In this document: positions 6,914 to 12,216 of the stretch, piece by piece | Layout of the letters: each line of letters begins with the position of its first letter | Position numbering within the stretch: position 1 is the first letter of the stretch | NCBI GenBank assembly: GCA_946482355.1 | Contig: CAMLRE010000019.1 | Location: 1 to 12,216, forward strand | Origin: an uncultured Bdellovibrio sp. | GTDB taxonomy: Bacteria; Bdellovibrionota; Bdellovibrionia; Bdellovibrionales; Bdellovibrionaceae | DNA length: 12,216 nucleotides | Direction of reading: 5' to 3' | The notes under the pieces: generated by a model | What the model was told of the DNA's origin: nothing | Seen by the model: only the letters and a program-made list of their open reading frames with translations | The model's database searches: none | Position numbers and translations under genes: made by a program

Positions 6914-7576
6914 ATGGAACCTCATTTACTAAGTGAACTTCTGTCGCCGATGCCGATGAAAGATTTTTTGCACGAGTACTACGGAAAAAAACCTTATGCG
7001 CGGCCCTTTGTTGCAAATCGATACACGAACATGATTAACTGGTCTTTGTTAGATCATATTATGGCAGCAAAACATAATAATTGTTGGCCGGCAAAAAACG
7101 GAAAACTTCATCCCAACCAAAAAATTGCAAGCGGTACTTTGACGTCTGTTCAAGCCAGACAATGTTTTTTACAAGGCTATACTATTTTAGTTCGCCATGC
7201 TGAACAGGTTGTGGCCGGGCTTTCGATCATTGCTAAAGATTTCGAAAGACTTTTTAATAAGCCCATTGATATTCAATTATATGTAACACCTGCGCAAGAG
7301 CAGGGGTTTGACTGGCACTACGATGCCGAAGAAGTTTTTGTTTTGCAAAGTCATGGCGAAAAAGAATTTCGTCTGCGTTCTGATTCGCCGTTTGATCATC
7401 ACCGCAATCGTTACGAAATCTGTTGTCACTTAAAAGCCGGTGATTGGTTGTATATTCCTGCCGGTTACTGGCACAAAGCAACTGCACTGAGTGATTCATT
7501 TCACATTTCGGTGGGTGTTTTAACAAATCCACAGTTGCTTGAAACCTTAAAGTCTGATCTTTTGACAAAGAAGTAG
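6914..7576 (+). CDS. JmjC/cupin-fold Fe(II)/2-oxoglutarate oxygenase-like protein
   Basis: A 220-residue protein of the cupin_4/JmjC group that includes the ribosomal oxygenase RoxA (YcfD), which hydroxylates an arginine of ribosomal protein uL16. The core fold signatures are present: the metal-binding HxD pair His135/Asp137 in FDWHYDAEEVFVLQ, then GEKEFRL, and distal His187 in AGDWLYIPAGYWHKA, giving a complete 2-His-1-carboxylate site. The N-terminal segment with FLHEYYGKKPYAR also fits. It is much shorter than YcfD (about 370 residues) and lacks the C-terminal dimerisation/winged-helix part, so its substrate may differ. The start follows the upstream gene by 12 nt with only a weak purine-rich ribosome binding site. 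A protein hydroxylase is most likely; the target is unknown. Confidence 0.85.
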   Translation: MEPHLLSELLSPMPMKDFLHEYYGKKPYARPFVANRYTNMINWSLLDHIMAAKHNNCWPAKNGKLHPNQKIASGTLTSVQARQCFLQGYTILVRHAEQVVAGLSIIAKDFERLFNKPIDIQLYVTPAQEQGFDWHYDAEEVFVLQSHGEKEFRLRSDSPFDHHRNRYEICCHLKAGDWLYIPAGYWHKATALSDSFHISVGVLTNPQLLETLKSDLLTKK

Positions 7577-7610
7577 ACAGTAAAATAGGGATTAAAGTCT
7601 AGGTAAAATC

Positions 7611-7628
7611 TGCCCGAATCTTTGGGCA
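7611..7628 (+). other. Short hairpin abutting the start codon of the transglycosylase-like gene
   Basis: TGCCC (7611-7615) and GGGCA (7624-7628) form a 5-bp inverted repeat whose second arm contains the A of the ATG. No Shine-Dalgarno sequence is visible. A TAAAAT a few bases upstream could be a -10 and would give a very short leader. A role in start-site control is speculation. Confidence 0.25.
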
Positions 7629-8464
7629 TGAAAACACAAACAGCAATTATCACATTATTAGCAGCAACGATCTTAGTAACTTTCAACATGAACACAGCAC
7701 ATGCGATGGGACGCGGAAAACCAGTTGAGCAAGAACCAAAGCCAACTCCAAAGCCTCCGGCACCTGCGCCGACGCCAACACCAGCTCCAACACCAAAGCC
7801 GCCAACACCGGCACCAGCTCCAACACCAGCACCTACGCCGGCTCCGACTCCAGCGCCAGCCCCAACGCCGACACCAGTTCCTACGCCAACACCAACTCCT
7901 GCACCTGGTGCAGATACTTCTGATGCGGTTCCTCTATGGGAAGCTAAAGTTTCAGGAAGCCGTGAGTGGTCAAACCATTTATATTCAGAACTTGATCGTT
8001 TAGGTCAGGATTTATTAGACGTGATTCCTGCCGATGCAGCTACATTCTGCCCGAACTATAAAAACTTAACGTACAATGAGCGTAAAAAATATTGGATTTA
8101 CATTATGTCAGTCATGACAAAATTTGAAAGTTCATTCAATACAAACACTACTTATACAGAAGACTTTTCTGATAGCTCAGGTAAAAAAGTGATTAGCCGT
8201 GGTTTATTACAAATCTCGATTGAAAGTGCTAACGGTTATGACTGTGAATTAAGTAATGCCCAAGACTTACATAACCCACTTAAAAATTTAAGTTGTGGTG
8301 TAAGAATTCTTGATCGTTGGGTTGGTCGTGATGGCCGTATTGCCGGTAAAGTTGATTCGAAATGGCGCGGTGGCGCAAGATACTGGGCGGTACTTCGTGA
8401 AGGTGACAAGACGTCATACAAAACGATCTTAAGCTCGAGCAAAAATTTAAAAATGTGTAAGTAA
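7628..8464 (+). CDS. Secreted lytic transglycosylase-like protein with Pro-rich linker
   Basis: A 279-residue exported protein, probably acting on peptidoglycan. Residues 1-26 are a Sec signal peptide ending in TAHA. Residues 37-93 are a low-complexity Pro-Thr-Ala/Lys linker. From about 100 onward is a single SLT/lysozyme-like domain: probable catalytic Glu167 in MTKFESSFN, then SRGLLQIS (Gly192 onward), then NPLKNLSCGVRIL and RGGARYW, which follow the order of family-1 lytic transglycosylases. Cysteines around 136, 206 and 221 and one near the C-terminus could form disulphides in the periplasm. The ATG at 7628 is chosen because it gives the signal peptide; the TTG six bases upstream adds nothing. 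No Shine-Dalgarno is visible. In a predator such an enzyme could act on own wall or prey wall; that is inference. Confidence 0.85.
   Translation: MKTQTAIITLLAATILVTFNMNTAHAMGRGKPVEQEPKPTPKPPAPAPTPTPAPTPKPPTPAPAPTPAPTPAPTPAPAPTPTPVPTPTPTPAPGADTSDAVPLWEAKVSGSREWSNHLYSELDRLGQDLLDVIPADAATFCPNYKNLTYNERKKYWIYIMSVMTKFESSFNTNTTYTEDFSDSSGKKVISRGLLQISIESANGYDCELSNAQDLHNPLKNLSCGVRILDRWVGRDGRIAGKVDSKWRGGARYWAVLREGDKTSYKTILSSSKNLKMCK
7736..7906 (+). repeat. Low-complexity coding repeat for the Pro-Thr-Ala linker
   Basis: About 57 codons alternating proline with threonine, alanine or lysine (PTPAP-type units) give a degenerate six-base periodicity such as CCAACA/CCAGCT. All codons are in frame. This kind of tract is prone to length change by slippage. 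It separates the signal peptide from the catalytic domain and may span or stick to peptidoglycan. Confidence 0.85.
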
Positions 8465-8473
8465 TTTTAAGTC

Positions 8474-8511
8474 TAGATTGGCTCACGCTGAGACAGTGCC
8501 GGGCCAATCTA
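8474..8511 (+). terminator. Hairpin after the transglycosylase-like gene, possible terminator
   Basis: TAGATTGGC (8474-8482) pairs perfectly with GCCAATCTA (8503-8511), extended by one wobble and one GC pair, around an 18-20 nt loop. It starts 9 nt after the stop codon. The tail is AAAAATTGTTTT and not a clean T run, so termination efficiency is uncertain. Confidence 0.45.
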
Positions 8512-8555
8512 AAAATTGTTTTAATGTCACGACAAATCCTTCCGAATAAGTCATT

Positions 8556-9314
8556 ATGGTCGAAGCTCCACTTGAAGAAAAAAGAATATTCCTAGTTGTT
8601 ACAGAAGATAAGCACAAGATGCTTTCAATTTCTGAGACCGTTAAATCACACATTCATAAAGCAACTATATTTGAAGCTTACGATGTTCCTGAAGCTTTAT
8701 TTAAATTTCGTAATGTGGTCCCGCACGTTATTATCTTAGATTTAGAAATCGCTAAATTTTCAGGGGCCCAATTTATTACTGATTTATTACAGGGCGAAAA
8801 TAATAACTTCTCTGTTATTTTTACCTCTGAATTACCTGATGATGAATTATTTATTGATCATGTGGTCAGTGGCCAGGTTCAGTTTTTAACTAATTATAAA
8901 GATGAAATCTGGTTTAACCAATGTGTAACAAAATCCTTAAATCGTTTAAGCCAGGATAAAAAATCAGAATTTTCATTACACTTTTTAGCGCCGAACGAAC
9001 TGCTTTTTAAAGAGGGCGTTCGTGGTGAAAGTGCCTACCTTGTTAAACGGGGCGAGTTAATGGCCTGGAAAACAAAGAATGGCCACCGTGTTGATTTAGG
9101 TAAAATTAAAGCCGGTGAATTCGTGGGCGAAATGGCCCACATCAATAAAGAGCCTCGTTCTGCGACAGTGACAGCCGTGACAGACTGCGAGCTTATCGAA
9201 ATTCCATTCGGTAGCCTTGATCCTATTTTGTTTTCAAAGCCTTCGTGGTCAAAAGCGCTGTTTGTGACTTTGTCAAAACGACTTAAGTTAACCAGTGAAA
9301 AACTGAGTGCTTAA
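8556..9314 (+). CDS. Receiver-like plus cyclic-nucleotide-binding domain protein
   Basis: A 252-residue cytoplasmic signalling protein. Residues 10-125 look like a response-regulator receiver: acidic pair Glu17/Asp18, candidate phosphoacceptor Asp62 in VIILDLE, Thr90/Ser91 in VIFTSEL, and Lys115 slightly displaced from the usual switch lysine, so the domain is divergent and phosphorylation is uncertain. Residues 140-250 are a cNMP-binding domain with LLFKEG, AYLVKRGEL and a phosphate-binding cassette FVGEMA...PRSATVTA that keeps the Glu and Arg needed for cyclic-nucleotide binding. No helix-turn-helix follows, so it is not a Crp-type regulator. It probably works by protein contacts. No clear ribosome binding site precedes the ATG. 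Neighbours do not reveal the target. Confidence 0.9.
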   Translation: MVEAPLEEKRIFLVVTEDKHKMLSISETVKSHIHKATIFEAYDVPEALFKFRNVVPHVIILDLEIAKFSGAQFITDLLQGENNNFSVIFTSELPDDELFIDHVVSGQVQFLTNYKDEIWFNQCVTKSLNRLSQDKKSEFSLHFLAPNELLFKEGVRGESAYLVKRGELMAWKTKNGHRVDLGKIKAGEFVGEMAHINKEPRSATVTAVTDCELIEIPFGSLDPILFSKPSWSKALFVTLSKRLKLTSEKLSA

Positions 9315-9371
9315 AGGGAGTGTCCCATAATAGGCTATGGTTTCTTGTTAAACTTATGTTAGACTAATATT

Positions 9372-9674
9372 ATGAAAAAATGCCTCTTAAGCCTTCTGAC
9401 AATAATTGCAATTTCTTTACTGGTGTCGATCACTCAGGCTGCGCAATGCACGCTGGTGGGTGGCACTGATTTTTCGTTATGTAATGCAATTACCAAGAAT
9501 AACTGTGGGCTAGCGGCAAAAGGTGATTTTATGAAGTGCAAAGCGGTGACTACAAAAAATTGCGGGTTAGCCGGCCAAGAGTACTTCACAACTTGCAAAG
9601 CTATGTTAGATCGCAATTGCGGTTTAGTCGCACAACCCGGTTATAATCTTTGTTTGGCAGTCACTAAAGAATAG
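9372..9674 (+). CDS. Small secreted protein of 19-residue cysteine repeats, function unknown
   Basis: A 100-residue exported protein. Residues 1-23 are a signal peptide (KKC start, hydrophobic core, ending SITQA). The mature part consists of four units of the form C-G-L-x(6)-[FY]-x-x-C-x-A-[VIM]-x(3)-N. Mature cysteines are at 26, 37, 45, 56, 64, 75, 83 and 94, spacing 11, 8, 11, 8, 11, 8, 11, i.e. an exact 19-residue period with eight cysteines able to form four disulphides. There is no lipobox. Repeats are similar but not identical at DNA level, so the array is old. I do not recognise a named family. No Shine-Dalgarno is visible, and TAATAT ends just 1 nt before the ATG. Confidence 0.8.
   Translation: MKKCLLSLLTIIAISLLVSITQAAQCTLVGGTDFSLCNAITKNNCGLAAKGDFMKCKAVTTKNCGLAGQEYFTTCKAMLDRNCGLVAQPGYNLCLAVTKE
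9447..9674 (+). repeat. Four in-frame 57-bp cysteine-repeat units
   Basis: Tandem coding units of 57 bp beginning at Cys codons 9447, 9504, 9561 and 9618; the last lacks its final residues. Each carries two cysteines. Conserved cores are TGC/TGT-GGG/GGT-CTA/TTA (CGL) and TGC-AAA-GC (CKA). Confidence 0.8.
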
Positions 9675-9689
9675 TGTACAGCTCTTCTC

Positions 9690-10391
9690 ATGAAAAAAGT
9701 TCCTCGTAAATACCAACCTAAAGGGTTTCATATTCTTCATGAAGACCGTGATGTTATCGTCGGTAATAAAAGCCCCGGTATCTTAACGGTTGGTGCGATG
9801 TGGGAAAAAGAAAACACCGTTCACAATTTATTAAACCAGTATATTCGTAAAGGTAATTCCAGATCGCGTGCTTGTGTATTTGTAGTTCACCGTTTAGATC
9901 AGGCCACTTCAGGCGCTTTGATTTTTGCAAAAACCGAAGAAGTGCAGCAGTACCTAAAAAATAACTGGAAATCGACGGTTAAAACATATTACACGATTGT
10001 GCACGGGCATTTAAAAAAGAAAGCCGACACGATTGAAAGTTATTTATCAGAAGATGAAGACTATCACGTGCATTCTAGCAAAGATTCTGAAAAAGGTGTT
10101 CTAGCACAAACCCAGTACGAAGTGATTCAAGAAACAGGTTCTTACAGTTTAATTAAAGTGAATTTACTTACGGGAAAGAAAAACCAAATTCGTGTGCATA
10201 TGGCCGGATTGGGTCATCCGATTGTCGGCGATGTTAAATACGGTAAAAGCACCGATAAATTTAAAAACTTGGCCCTTCATTCGGCGAGCCTTGAATTCAC
10301 TCATCCATTTAGTAAAAAAAGAATTTTAGTGAAAGCCAAAGTTCCAGCGTACTTTAAAGAGCTAGTTCCATTTGATTACGAAACTCTTTAG
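9690..10391 (+). CDS. RluA-family RNA pseudouridine synthase
   Basis: Cytoplasmic enzyme that isomerises uridine to pseudouridine in rRNA or tRNA. The 233-residue product has the core RluA catalytic domain without an N-terminal S4 domain. Motif I region is ILHEDRDVIVGNKSPGILTV; motif II is HRLDQATSG with catalytic Asp70; then KTYYTIVHG; motif III region is LLTGKKNQIRVHMAGLGHPIVGDVKYG; the end is LALHSASLEFTHPF. All are typical and intact. The exact RNA position cannot be deduced, as RluA, RluC, RluD and TruC-type enzymes share these motifs. No ribosome binding site is evident before the ATG. It begins 15 nt after the cysteine-repeat gene and lies before rpsD, in keeping with a translation-related block. 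Confidence 0.93.
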   Translation: MKKVPRKYQPKGFHILHEDRDVIVGNKSPGILTVGAMWEKENTVHNLLNQYIRKGNSRSRACVFVVHRLDQATSGALIFAKTEEVQQYLKNNWKSTVKTYYTIVHGHLKKKADTIESYLSEDEDYHVHSSKDSEKGVLAQTQYEVIQETGSYSLIKVNLLTGKKNQIRVHMAGLGHPIVGDVKYGKSTDKFKNLALHSASLEFTHPFSKKRILVKAKVPAYFKELVPFDYETL

Positions 10392-10519
10392 TTTTTCATT
10401 CGCAAATATCAACTAACTTTCAAAATCATTTTGTTTTCATTTTCACTGCATTTGCAAAATTAAAAAATTAAAGGCAATCCATTGTTTTTTAAATTCAGAG
10501 GTCTTAACCATAAAGGCCT
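10392..10519 (+). promoter_or_regulatory. AT-rich leader upstream of rpsD
   Basis: A 128-bp AT-rich gap. It holds a weak AT palindrome (CAAAATCATTTTG, 10421-10433, followed by TTT) that could be a poor terminator for the pseudouridine synthase gene, and a TTGTTT at 10431-10436 as a loose -35. No convincing -10 or S4-leader structure was found by eye. AAAGG lies 3 nt before the rpsD ATG. Confidence 0.3.
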
Positions 10520-11146
10520 ATGAAAAAAACAGGAAAAACCGCTCGCTTTAAATTACAACGTCGTCTATTAACTGAACTTCCGGGCTTAGGAAAAGCTGGT
10601 GCCTTAGAGCGCAGACCTTATCCTCCGGGACAACACGGCGGAAAGCGTATCAAATATTCTGATTACCGTTTACAACTCGAAGAAAAACAAAAAGTTCGTG
10701 TGCACTACAACGTGCGTGAAGAGCAGTTAATCCGCTTAGTGAAATTAGCTAAAAAAGATAAATCCGGCGGCAAATGGATCAGTTCTTTAATTAATATTTT
10801 AGAAAAACGCATTGATAATATCGTGTTTCGTGCAGGCTTTGCACCAAGCATGCGTTCAGCATCGCAAATGATTTCACACGGTCAAGTGCAAGTGAACGGA
10901 AAAAAAGTAAATATTCGCTCACAAAAATTAAAAGTTGGCGATGTGATTTCAATCACGGCAAAAGGTTTAAATAACCAAATCTATTTACAAGCTAAAGCAA
11001 ATCCAAGATTACAAATGCCAGACTGGTTAGATAAAAATGTGTCTGATACAGCGGCTTCGGTCACTTTAAAAGATGAACCGGGTTTTGAAGCGGTTCCATT
11101 TGCGCTTGATGAAGCGTTAGTCACTTCTTACTATTCAAAGGCGTAA
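10520..11146 (+). CDS. rpsD: 30S ribosomal protein uS4, zinc-independent (C-minus) form
   Basis: Primary 16S rRNA-binding protein that nucleates 30S assembly. The 208-residue length is normal. The N-terminal S4 domain includes YPPGQHG (residues 34-40); the S4 RNA-binding domain is at about 97-160 with KRIDNIVFRAGFAPSMRSASQMISHGQV...VNG; the C-terminus ends in the usual SYYSKA-like tail. The N-terminus lacks the four cysteines of the zinc-binding form and starts directly at KKTGKTARFKLQRRL, about the C-minus type. It is not in an rpsM-rpsK-rpsD-rpoA operon here. It may be the only S4, or a paralogue of a cysteine-containing S4 elsewhere. A small gene follows 5 nt after the stop. Confidence 0.95.
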   Translation: MKKTGKTARFKLQRRLLTELPGLGKAGALERRPYPPGQHGGKRIKYSDYRLQLEEKQKVRVHYNVREEQLIRLVKLAKKDKSGGKWISSLINILEKRIDNIVFRAGFAPSMRSASQMISHGQVQVNGKKVNIRSQKLKVGDVISITAKGLNNQIYLQAKANPRLQMPDWLDKNVSDTAASVTLKDEPGFEAVPFALDEALVTSYYSKA

Positions 11147-11151
11147 TTTTT

Positions 11152-11382
11152 ATGGCAACAAAATTAAATGATGGCGATTTAACTTGTTATGCGATTGATG
11201 ATGACACTGCAGTTATCGGTGTTAAAGATCAAAAATTCGTTGTTGATTATTCGACGTTGATGGATTTTTTGACTGAGCTTGCTGTGGTGGCTTCACAGGT
11301 TGAAGGTGCTGCAGAAGCTATGGCCTTAGCTCCGGAGCAAGCTACAAATGAAGAAATTTGCGCTTGCCAACGTTTACACTAA
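11152..11382 (+). CDS. Small acidic protein downstream of rpsD, function unknown
   Basis: A 76-residue acidic, probably cytoplasmic protein of no family I recognise. The N-terminal half looks like a short beta-rich region (LTCYAIDDDTAVIGVKDQKFVVDY), the middle like a helix (TLMDFLTELAVVASQVEGAAEAMAL), and the end is EEICACQRLH with a CxC pair. There is no signal peptide or membrane segment. It starts 5 nt after the rpsD stop without its own ribosome binding site, so translational coupling to rpsD is likely. A hairpin follows 25 nt after the stop. Its codon use looks like its neighbours'. A role linked to ribosome assembly is possible only by context. Confidence 0.7.
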   Translation: MATKLNDGDLTCYAIDDDTAVIGVKDQKFVVDYSTLMDFLTELAVVASQVEGAAEAMALAPEQATNEEICACQRLH

Positions 11383-11406
11383 CTCATTTTGAGACATTAA
11401 GCTCCT

Positions 11407-11434
11407 AATTAGACCCTGTTTATGGGGTCTAGTT
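11407..11434 (+). terminator. Hairpin ending the rpsD unit, possible terminator
   Basis: AATTAGACCC (11407-11416) pairs with GGGTCTAGTT (11425-11434), one wobble, with an 8-nt loop. It lies 24 nt after the last stop codon. No T tract follows (CGTAAAACTG), so it is either a Rho-assisted end, an mRNA 3' protector or a weak terminator. Confidence 0.5.
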
Positions 11435-11472
11435 CGTAAAACTGATTTAAAGGCATAATTTCACTCGTGAAT

Positions 11473-11491
11473 TTGGCAAAAATGCCGAAAA
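11473..11491 (+). other. Small hairpin just upstream of the fibre gene start
   Basis: TTTGGCA and TGCCGAAA pair with one bulged base around an AAAA loop, 7 nt before the GTG start. A CATAAT at about 11453-11458 might be a -10. Either could belong to the fibre gene leader; evidence is weak. Confidence 0.25.
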
Positions 11492-11498
11492 GTAAAGG

Positions 11499-12216
11499 GT
11501 GGAACGTACTAGCAGAAACCATCTTATTTCAGCTTTGTTGGCGCTATTTTTTGCGCTGTCTTCGTTCGCATCTCCACTAGGCACAACTTATCAAGCACGT
11601 ATCGTAAAACCTGATGGTTTGGCTTTAGAATCAGCCAACGTTAATTTTAAATTTACAATTTTAAATCCTGCCGCCACATGTATTTTATATTCAGAAACTT
11701 TTTCGGCGATCAACATGGCCAACTCGGGCGGAATGATTTCTTTCGCGTTAGGATCTGGTGTAAAAACTTATCCGGCCAGCGCAACGACATTTGCCCAAGT
11801 TTTTAATAATTCAACGCCATCACTTTCTTGTGATGCCGGAGGCCCGGTAAGTTATTCACCCGTAGCCACAGATATCAGAAAAATTGTCATGCAGTTTAAT
11901 GATGGAAATGGTTGGCAGACATTGCCAGCAATGGCGATCAACGCTGTTCCGTATGCGATTTATTCAAACGATTCATTAAGTTTAGGCGGAGTGAGTGCCA
12001 CAAGTTACGTTCAGTATTCAACAATTCCAACGTGCGCGGCTTCAGAGGCTCTTCGTTACAATGGCACAAGTTTTAATTGCGTAAGTGTGGCCAGCGGTGG
12101 CGGCGCTTCATACACTGTCACTTCAAGTGATGTCACAACAGCTCTTGGTTATACACCAGCTAATCAATCGACGGTGGGTACATCGTTTACTTCAATATCT
12201 AATTCATTAAATACTG
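11499..12216 (+). CDS. Secreted fibre/adhesin protein, MAT-like, 3' end cut off by the window
   Basis: The frame is open from a GTG at 11499 (stop codon just upstream at 11493) to the window end: 239 codons and still open. Residues 1-24 are a signal peptide (MERTSRNHL, hydrophobic core, ending SSFA). Next is a globular module starting SPLGTTYQARIVKPDG and containing VNFKFTIL, CILYSETFS and AINAVPYAIYS, which resembles the shared N-terminal domain of Bdellovibrio surface fibres (mosaic adhesive trimer proteins). After about residue 210 it turns to a phage-tail-fibre-like repeat, SSDVTTALGYTPAN, then a Ser/Thr/Asn-rich run typical of a trimeric shaft. The start codon was chosen because it is the only one giving a charged n-region. 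The ribosome binding site is poor. Role in prey or surface recognition is inferred from the family. Confidence 0.83.
   Translation, partial: MERTSRNHLISALLALFFALSSFASPLGTTYQARIVKPDGLALESANVNFKFTILNPAATCILYSETFSAINMANSGGMISFALGSGVKTYPASATTFAQVFNNSTPSLSCDAGGPVSYSPVATDIRKIVMQFNDGNGWQTLPAMAINAVPYAIYSNDSLSLGGVSATSYVQYSTIPTCAASEALRYNGTSFNCVSVASGGGASYTVTSSDVTTALGYTPANQSTVGTSFTSISNSLNT

Noticed and set aside
6654..7016. Minus-strand frame of 120 codons across the DUF1440-like/JmjC-like junction
   Set aside because: Overlaps two supported genes on the other strand, with no ribosome binding site or family signature.
7254..7568. Minus-strand frame of 104 codons inside the JmjC-like gene
   Set aside because: Shadow of a well-supported plus-strand gene with a complete metal site; no start signals or domain.
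7736..7906. Short-period direct repeats as a possible CRISPR or mobile-element repeat
   Set aside because: The repeats are in-frame Pro-Thr-Ala codons without spacers or unique units of constant length.
7701..8003. Overlapping frame rich in Gln, His and Arg
   Set aside because: It is the frame-shifted reading of the Pro-Thr-Ala repeat of the transglycosylase-like gene, an artefact of low-complexity DNA.
9365..9370. TAATAT as the -10 promoter of the cysteine-repeat gene
   Set aside because: It ends 1 nt before the ATG, so transcription from it would start inside the gene and remove the start codon; a clear -35 is also missing.

Overview
The window is about 12.2 kb of AT-rich, densely coded chromosomal DNA. 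It is most consistent with a predatory or free-living member of the Bdellovibrionota (Bdellovibrio-like). The main clues are the partial gene at the right edge, whose N-terminal module and phage-fibre-like repeats resemble the fibre/adhesin family expanded in Bdellovibrio, and the mix of DnaE2, Lon, Hsp20, a receiver-cNMP protein and small secreted proteins. No database search was possible, so the assignment is inference from remembered families.

Left block (1-2953, + strand): the 3' nine-tenths of dnaE2 (imuC), the SOS-mutagenesis paralogue of the DNA polymerase III alpha subunit. It converges on lon with only 2 bp between the stop codons. The intrinsic terminator expected for lon lies inside the dnaE2 coding end.

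Heat-shock block (2956-6283, - strand): in transcription order, a 62-aa single-pass membrane protein, a small heat-shock protein (hsp20) and the ATP-dependent protease lon. A very strong intrinsic terminator sits between hsp20 and lon, only 27 nt before the lon start codon. Lon expression must therefore read through it or be controlled at it. A sigma32-like/TATAAT promoter candidate lies just upstream of that terminator. The grouping joins a holdase chaperone with a protease that removes damaged proteins.

Divergent block (6395-7576, + strand): a four-helix membrane protein of the DUF1440/DUF6789 type and a compact JmjC/cupin Fe(II)/2-oxoglutarate oxygenase-like protein, 12 nt apart.

Envelope and signalling block (7628-9674, + strand): a secreted lytic-transglycosylase-like protein with a long Pro-Thr-Ala linker, a receiver-like plus cyclic-nucleotide-binding protein without a DNA-binding domain, and a small secreted protein built from 19-residue units with cysteines spaced strictly 11/8.

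Translation block (9690-11382, + strand): an RluA-family pseudouridine synthase, a zinc-independent (C-minus) ribosomal protein uS4 away from the usual alpha operon, and a 76-aa acidic protein of unknown function 5 nt downstream.

Right edge (11499-12216, + strand): the 5' part of a secreted fibre/adhesin gene with a GTG start, running off the window. No tRNA, rRNA, CRISPR array, insertion sequence or phage integration site was seen. The longest stretch without a gene is the 167-bp hsp20-lon interval.
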